Shown: piece by piece, positions 58,350 to 64,000 of the stretch
Position numbering within the stretch: the first letter of the stretch is position 1
Layout: each line of letters starts with the position of its first letter
DNA from: Polytrichum commune
Taxonomy: Eukaryota > Streptophyta > Polytrichopsida > Polytrichales > Polytrichaceae
Assembly: GCA_950295325.1 (NCBI GenBank)
Contig: OX485808.1
Location: 8,992,501-9,056,500, forward strand
DNA length: 64,000 bases
Direction: 5' to 3'
The notes under the pieces: model-generated
Database searches by the model: none
Told to the model about the DNA's origin: nothing
The model's input: the letters and a program-made list of their open reading frames with translations, nothing else
Position numbers and translations under genes: made by a program

Positions 58350-59281
58350 TAAGTCATTTACAATGGGTGCATTTGGAAAAGGGTTAATTCAAAATTGGGA
58401 CCTTTCATGACCTACTTCATCACTTCTATGTATGTATGTATGGATGGATGTGTATGCATATTAAATCCTAGCATGACTATGCATGTGTTTCCGAATCCAT
58501 CACCCTCAAGATTTTAGATTATGCGAGTGGTGTTGCAAGGTGGTTGGGTTTTTTTTTAACTTGTAGGTGGCTTGTTTACATTGGGTGCATTTAGAGAAGG
58601 GTTGACTCCAAATCAAGACTTTTCATGACCTAGTTGATCATTGTGTGTGTGTGTTGGGGGAGGGGCGGGACCAATAGTGGGCAGGTATTTGATTTTGTTA
58701 CTAACCTCATGTTTTGGTTTTTGAAGACAAATTAGAAAGAAAGAACCTTCACTTCCATGGCTTTGAAAGTTTTTGCAATGAAAGAATCTCTTGTCCCGAT
58801 TATTTGAAAAGATACAAAGACTTGATTGTTTTCATGAAAGAACCAACAAAGAACTGGCAATTTTTTAGAGGGTTATTGGATTGGGCTCTGATTTTCTAAG
58901 AACTACACTTATGAATAAAGTCCGGTTATTTCAAAATTGGAGAATCACCGTTATAAATTCAAATAACCGCCCTACTAACCTAGTAACATTTTTAGAAGGT
59001 TATAAATTCAACACCCGCCTAACATTGGTGTGGACCTATGATAATCATGTATTTGCCTCTAATTTCATCACTTGCAAGAAGAATAATTGGTTGATAATAA
59101 AGAAAGTAAGGATAGCGACACTGAATGGGGAGAAGTGATAATTAGTTACAGATGAACCGGTTGAAGTTCAAGCCTTCAGGAGAATTAATTGATGCATGGA
59201 TGGATGCATGGATTCATGAAGTGAGTGCAGAGAGGGGGGAGGGGAATAGAAAAGAATGTGTTGTAAGATTCATTTGCGTTA

Positions 59282-59626
59282 GGGTCACTTCACACATGAA
59301 CCAAGGACCATGACCATGTAATTATGAGGACCCTTGATTGCTCATCCAAAGGCCATACCACTGATATGGTTTGCCAAAATATACATCAAGCTCACCTCTT
59401 CGAGGTGAGCTTGACGCAAATTCCGGCTCATCATAGAACCATTTTTTCATAGTCCGCCACGTAGGAATCCATGGAGACTTTTCACCCATGATCATTTCTT
59501 TGGACCCTTAGACCTTCACCTTCCAGTGTGAAATAAACTTAGACGGTTCTTGACTTGTGCGACAACCAATGAGAGATCGTAGAATGCAATGGTCATGGGC
59601 CTTCAGCCTCGTGTGTGAAGTGGCCC
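59282..59626. mobile_element. TIR element 'GGGTCACTTCACACATGAA', shorter copy
   Basis: The left end is GGGTCACTTCACACATGAAC and the right end CGTGTGTGAAGTGGCCC. Its interior is shorter (345 bp) and has a perfect small hairpin, CAAGCTCACCTCTTCGAGGT followed by GAGCTTG, at about 59388-59415. Confidence 0.65.
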
Positions 59627-60110
59627 TTGTGTATTTTAGAGTAGCCAAATGATTTGTGCCATCAATGAAAGCTTGTAATAAGGTTAAATGCAGGCGACTG
59701 TAGCTTTAGAAGCCGGAGCTATATATATATATATATATATATGCGCATGGTTTACTCGGTCTCCTCTCCGAGACACCAATGACTTGTGTTTTTGGGAACC
59801 AAAATATGCCATAGCCACTCAGAATAAACAAACGAAATCACTTTAGTAGTGGTAGTAGTAGGAGTAGGAGTAGTAGCTAGGCCGCTTTGACAATACCATA
59901 GTAGTGTGGCCTTTTTATCCAAATTTGCAACATTCCATTCCCCTACATACGAAAGCGTCATTAAAGGCGTTAGGTGAACGGCCAATCGGTGGTTGTCCAA
60001 TGTCAATCAATAATGGACCAAACTTGAAACCCTACGTGAATAGGAGTGGCCAAATCATGATTTCATGATTCATCCGTGTCCGGGGAGATTTTGGGCAATG
60101 ATCGGTCTAA

Positions 60111-60613
60111 GGGTCACTTAGGCACCCACGAGCCAAGAGCCGAGACCATGAAATTGTGAGAGCCCAAAAGGAACGCTTCCAAAGGCCGTCCCGAGACACC
60201 TCCAAAATCATGTAGTGTGGTCACGGGCCCTCAGGTGTAGTGTGAAGTCATATGTGACCAGGCCCTCAACCAAATGCTATTTCAATGAATGTCTTTTCAT
60301 GTGGGTCCTCACACCTGATAGAATAGAATAAACCAATGGTTGCGGGCGTTGCGAGTGTCATGGTCTCCTGGTTTTGTGTTAGGCCTACCTCTGAGAGGTG
60401 GTTTTTGAGAATAGTCCAAGCGACCATGAAACATGATCCATTTGATGCGATGTAGGAATCCAGGCAGACTTTGCATCAATCCCGCATTCACATACTCCGT
60501 TGGTTCCTCGAGCGTCGTGTGAAGCGAACTTGGACCGGCTCCGCCTTTTCCGCCAATGAATGTGCTCAAAGTGTAGTGGTCATGGGCTCTCAATCTCGTG
60601 TGTGAAGTGGCTC
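60111..60613 (-). mobile_element. TIR element, inverted full-length copy
   Basis: It is the reverse complement of the element at 57843-58349 over its full length. Compare 'TCCTGGTTTTGTGTTAGGCC' here with its complement at about 58080-58100. It ends CTCGTGTGTGAAGTGGCTC. Confidence 0.7.
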
Positions 60614-61312
60614 TAAATCCTAGTTTTCCAAGTTCAACCAGTTACACGTTGACATCTTATGGTCTTTCTTTATTGAGTTCGGTATATTCTCTATACAATG
60701 ATCGCTTATTTTCTTTAAGTGTTAAAACTTCAACAGGTTCTTTTCAAACTCAAGCACTCAGTTCTCCCTGTTCATAGAGGGGTTAATCACACTGGCCAGT
60801 TCTGGCACCATCCGTCGGCACCCCTGGTTGTAATAGTGTGGGCCAACATCTATTTCTCAAGATAAACCCTAGCAATTTCATGGTTGGAACCGGACCGAAA
60901 CTTTGGTGTGATTGGGGTATGATTCATGCACTACTAGGAAACAATATATTACCATTTGACACCCTATCACCCTCCCTTTCGGTCCATATGGTGTCGTTGT
61001 AGTTTAAAAGATTTTGCTTACTCTAGAATTTGGCTTTTGATTGGGCACCATGTCTGTGAAACAATAATTGTTCCATAGCACTACAGTGTTGTGTGAAACA
61101 ATATTAACTCAATAATCGAGAGAGGATGTGGGTTCATTTTGGACATTGGGGTGGAGGCTTTTACAAGGTCATAGGTTTGTCTGAGATGCCAATGGATTCG
61201 TCAATAATGTTGTTAACAAACTAACCCATCACATCAACATTTCAAAACAACGGTTTGCTTAGAGTTTAGATTGAATCAAGTTCAGAAGATGTCATGCTCC
61301 ATATCAATGCCA

Positions 61313-61553
61313 TTAACCCTTAAAGGACAATGCTGCCCCACAGGCTTGGTATTATTTTGGGAGAATCTTGTTCAAAACTTCTACTCCATTGCACCAAATG
61401 GGGTTTTTAGAATGCCAAATCGAGCACCTTAGCAAGATCTATACTTCTTTAGAATAGAGCCTATGTAAATTAATTGGTTAATCATGCTTAAAATGAATTT
61501 TAAAAGATATTTTGGATGTGGTATCGGGAAAGCATATGTCCTTTAAATAAGGG
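61313..61553 (+). mobile_element. piggyBac-like MITE, copy 2, 3' end altered
   Basis: This is a same-orientation copy of the element at 2720-2960 with only a handful of differences over about 230 bp. The 5' side is TTAA then CCCTTAAAGGACAATGC. The 3' end reads CCTTTAAATAAGGG instead of CCTTTAAGGGTTAA, so the right terminus is rearranged and the TTAA is lost there. Confidence 0.72.
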
Positions 61554-61733
61554 CCCCCAAATGGTTGACCTAGTTATGAATTTGACTTTTCCATTTAATT
61601 TTCCTTATTCATTCACTTTTGCATCATCTGCACAACCTCTTCCTATCAATGAACCTTCTTCTTACAAGGCTTTGTATATGATCGCAACCAAAAATCACAT
61701 ACACTCACTTTCAATTTCTCATGGTTGTAGGCT

Positions 61734-62278
61734 ATGCTACACTCAAGTAGAGCATCTCTTGCTTCTTCCGTTGTGAGGGTAAGAATGGCGACATCCTTTC
61801 ATCTTCCGGTTTGGTGAGAGTGAGGAACTCGTGTTGGCGGCCTTTATAGCAATTCTCTTGGACAATGGTTTTGAGGATATTGTGTATGGGTTCTCCATAT
61901 AGCATTTCTCCCTTCAAATGAAGCCTCATGTGGTGGGCATTAGTCGCAAATTCAAAACCTTTTTGTACCTTGCCTATCATTTTTTCACCATTCTCAATCG
62001 ACATGGTGAAAGCTCTCTTTGCTCAAAAGCGCTACCCCATCTTGGAGGGGGTTCTTCAAGGGCATCTTAATGAACCTAGCCCAATTCTTTGTGATAAGAT
62101 TGGTCCCAATGTCTAGCGAATTGGAGTAGTCACTTCCTAGTTGAATGCCCATTTCCTTCAATCTTGACATGCGCTCATTTTTTGCTCGCACGCTCGTTGT
62201 GGTGTGTTGTTTGTTGGGGACGTGTGTCTGAATGTGTGTCTGGGGGTTATTTGTGTAGTGTCGAAGCTCTCTCGCCAT
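61734..62278 (-). pseudogene. Frameshifted open frame, possible LINE ORF1 relic
   Basis: Two overlapping minus-strand frames (62278-61994 and 62004-61732) read as one protein split by a frameshift at about 61998. The first includes DIGTNLITKNWARFIKMPLK and PLQDGVALL; the second includes MSIENGEKMIGKVQKGFEFA, then MRLHLKGEMLYGE and FLTLTKPEDE. The composition is protein-like. From memory this style of sequence occurs in retroelement ORF1 proteins, but I cannot show homology here. Confidence 0.4.
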
Positions 62279-62279
62279 G

Positions 62280-64000
62280 TTGTATTGATGAGGTTGCTTG
62301 TGTTGTTGCTATTCACATTGCTTCAATGTGTGCAGTGTGAGGTGCGGGAATGGAGCATCACTGAGACAAGCCATAGCCATCTATCTGATGTTGTGCCATA
62401 AAGATAATAACAACACTTACTCAACATTAAATGTTGGCCACTTGCATTTTGAGACAACAATCACCTCTATTGAATCAATGACCATTAGTTTAAAGCTCTC
62501 TCAAACTCAACTAGTTTCCAATGTGAATTCCAACAACTAGCCTCAAAATTAAACACAAAGAATTGCTCCTGACTCGCTTGACCTTCCAGTGAAATTGCAG
62601 ATACATTGTGACCCTATATTCAGATGAAAATTCAAACAATCCATTACATTCCCCCTAGATGACACTTTGAATTATCTCACTCCACAAACAATTGACTAGC
62701 AAATATGCATCAGAGAGAAGAGAAGAGAGAGAGAAGAAACGTTGACCTTATTGGGCAAATATGCATCACACACAATTGCTTCAAGTCACAAGTGATATTT
62801 GACATTTAATTTCATTTGAAAAGTTACAAAATCCGGCAGAGTATCGGCATTCACCAAAAAATAAAGTTTGCTCCCTTCCTCTCTAATTTCCTTGCCTTTT
62901 ATACCCTTTTAATGTCATGTATAGATATCAAGCATTACGTTCATTTCTATCAGGCTATGGTCCTACCTATCCCGACATTCTGATATCTCAAAACTATAGC
63001 CTTTTCATAAGGGCTTGGTTCCACTTTTCTAATTCATCTTAGGCCTTATTTAAAATGAATGTTAGATAGAGGTAGGAAAACAAAACAAAATTGTACCACA
63101 ACAATCCTTAGTGTGAGTTTGCTTATGTATATGAGCATTGAGCAACCACATATTCGATTAGGACAAAGAGTCATGAGCATCAACAATATTGATTGTCTAC
63201 ATCAATTTGTCAAGATTCTCTGAGCAACTTTGAGTAAGAATGAATTGAGGAGTCTCTGTGATAGAGTATTGGTATGAGATTGGAATTGTGGATGAACATT
63301 GAAATGTCCAAAGGACAACCAAAAACTCAAGAGGAAGAGTATAATGAGCCCAAGAGCAGTTGAATGAAGCAAAGTGAAAGAAGGAAGCATGTAACAATTA
63401 TTAGATCTACAAGAAGTGAAAGAGTACCCATGCAAAACCATTGGCCAAGGAAGGTGTCATTGCAAAGAGTTGTTTTAAACCTTAGCTTGCCGACGCTCAA
63501 AGAAAGAAGGATTTGAGTGACTAAGACAAAATGAGTAGGGAGTTAATTGAATGAACGTAGAAAGCAAAGCCCATTGCTAATTGTGAGCAAAGGAGAAGTA
63601 AGACCTATGAAAGGCACATGTGGAATGTTTTGACTAACAGAAGGTCAAAGGTTAGTTTGTGACAGAGGCCACTTGACCATTGTTGAAACCTTGTGAGAGA
63701 GAAATGTAAGAGACATGATGAGACTTGTCATTGAGCAAAAGATTATAGTGAAAGAAAATACAATAGTCTTGTTGGTGTGTACTTGTTGATGAATGTTGAA
63801 GTTTAACAAACCCTTGTACCAGTTGAAGGTGATCAAAAAATTAAGATTAGTTGAGTAATTGTGGGGATGATGGATGTCCTAGGGTTAAGTAAGAATCTTA
63901 GATTGATACCGGGTCTAGGAACTTTGAATTATGAGAACGGAATGTAAGTTAAATAGATAAATTGTGGTTTTGTTTGTTACCTTGGTTGTTGTGATGTTTA
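62280..64000. other. Non-genic, AT-rich
   Basis: Only short open frames are present. There is a purine-rich stretch at about 62711-62738 (GAGAAGAGAAGAGAGAGAGA) and no obvious inverted repeats or arrays. Confidence 0.4.

Overview
The window is eukaryotic nuclear DNA: AT-rich by eye, gene-poor, with spliced genes bounded by GT-AG (once GC-AG) introns and dense in small terminal-inverted-repeat elements. Two genes place it. One encodes a chloroplast protein (CPP1/CDF1 type) and one encodes the intraflagellar-transport core protein IFT74. Plastids plus an IFT machine point to a green plant with flagellated sperm, such as a bryophyte, lycophyte, fern or close streptophyte relative, and argue against a flowering plant. 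The species is not identified.

Layout. 1-5.5 kb: no gene; two TIR elements ending CACTAA/TTAGTG and a piggyBac-like TTAA-flanked MITE. 5.58-8.39 kb (minus): three-exon short-chain dehydrogenase, with a degenerate tandem repeat of coding appearance upstream (8.4-9.6 kb). 9.6-12.3 kb: repeats only. 12.37-14.08 kb (minus): four-exon CPP1-like plastid J-like membrane protein. 14.1-19.5 kb: non-genic, with a duplicated ACGTGGC cluster. 19.56-20.55 kb (minus): a CpG-rich single-exon hypothetical gene beside its CpG-decayed duplicate. 20.6-27.5 kb: non-genic, with a CpG-rich patch, a duplicated KGHF-motif ORF and a LINE reverse-transcriptase relic. 27.57-33.19 kb (minus): six-exon COG0212/MTHFSD-like protein with a C-terminal RRM-like domain; its first intron is a tandem array that copies the splice-donor region. 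34.8-37.9 kb: tandem repeats, a 140-aa hypothetical ORF and a MITE array that carries a duplicate of that ORF's tail. 38.13-49.21 kb (plus): fourteen-exon IFT74, 599 aa, its introns enlarged by MITEs from several families and by a LINE scrap. 49-64 kb: no confident gene; a satellite-like array (52.5-53.3 kb), a TIR family with a datable nested insertion (57.8-60.6 kb), a second piggyBac-like MITE (61.3 kb) and a probable LINE ORF1 relic (61.7-62.3 kb).

The genes do not form a pathway. CPP1 serves plastid protein biogenesis and chlorophyll synthesis, the COG0212 protein is a predicted folate/thiamin-related plastid protein, the SDR is a generic NAD(P)H oxidoreductase, and IFT74 builds the sperm flagellum. 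All exon models were assembled by hand; every internal splice phase in the four spliced genes is consistent. I saw no convincing tRNA, rRNA or CRISPR.
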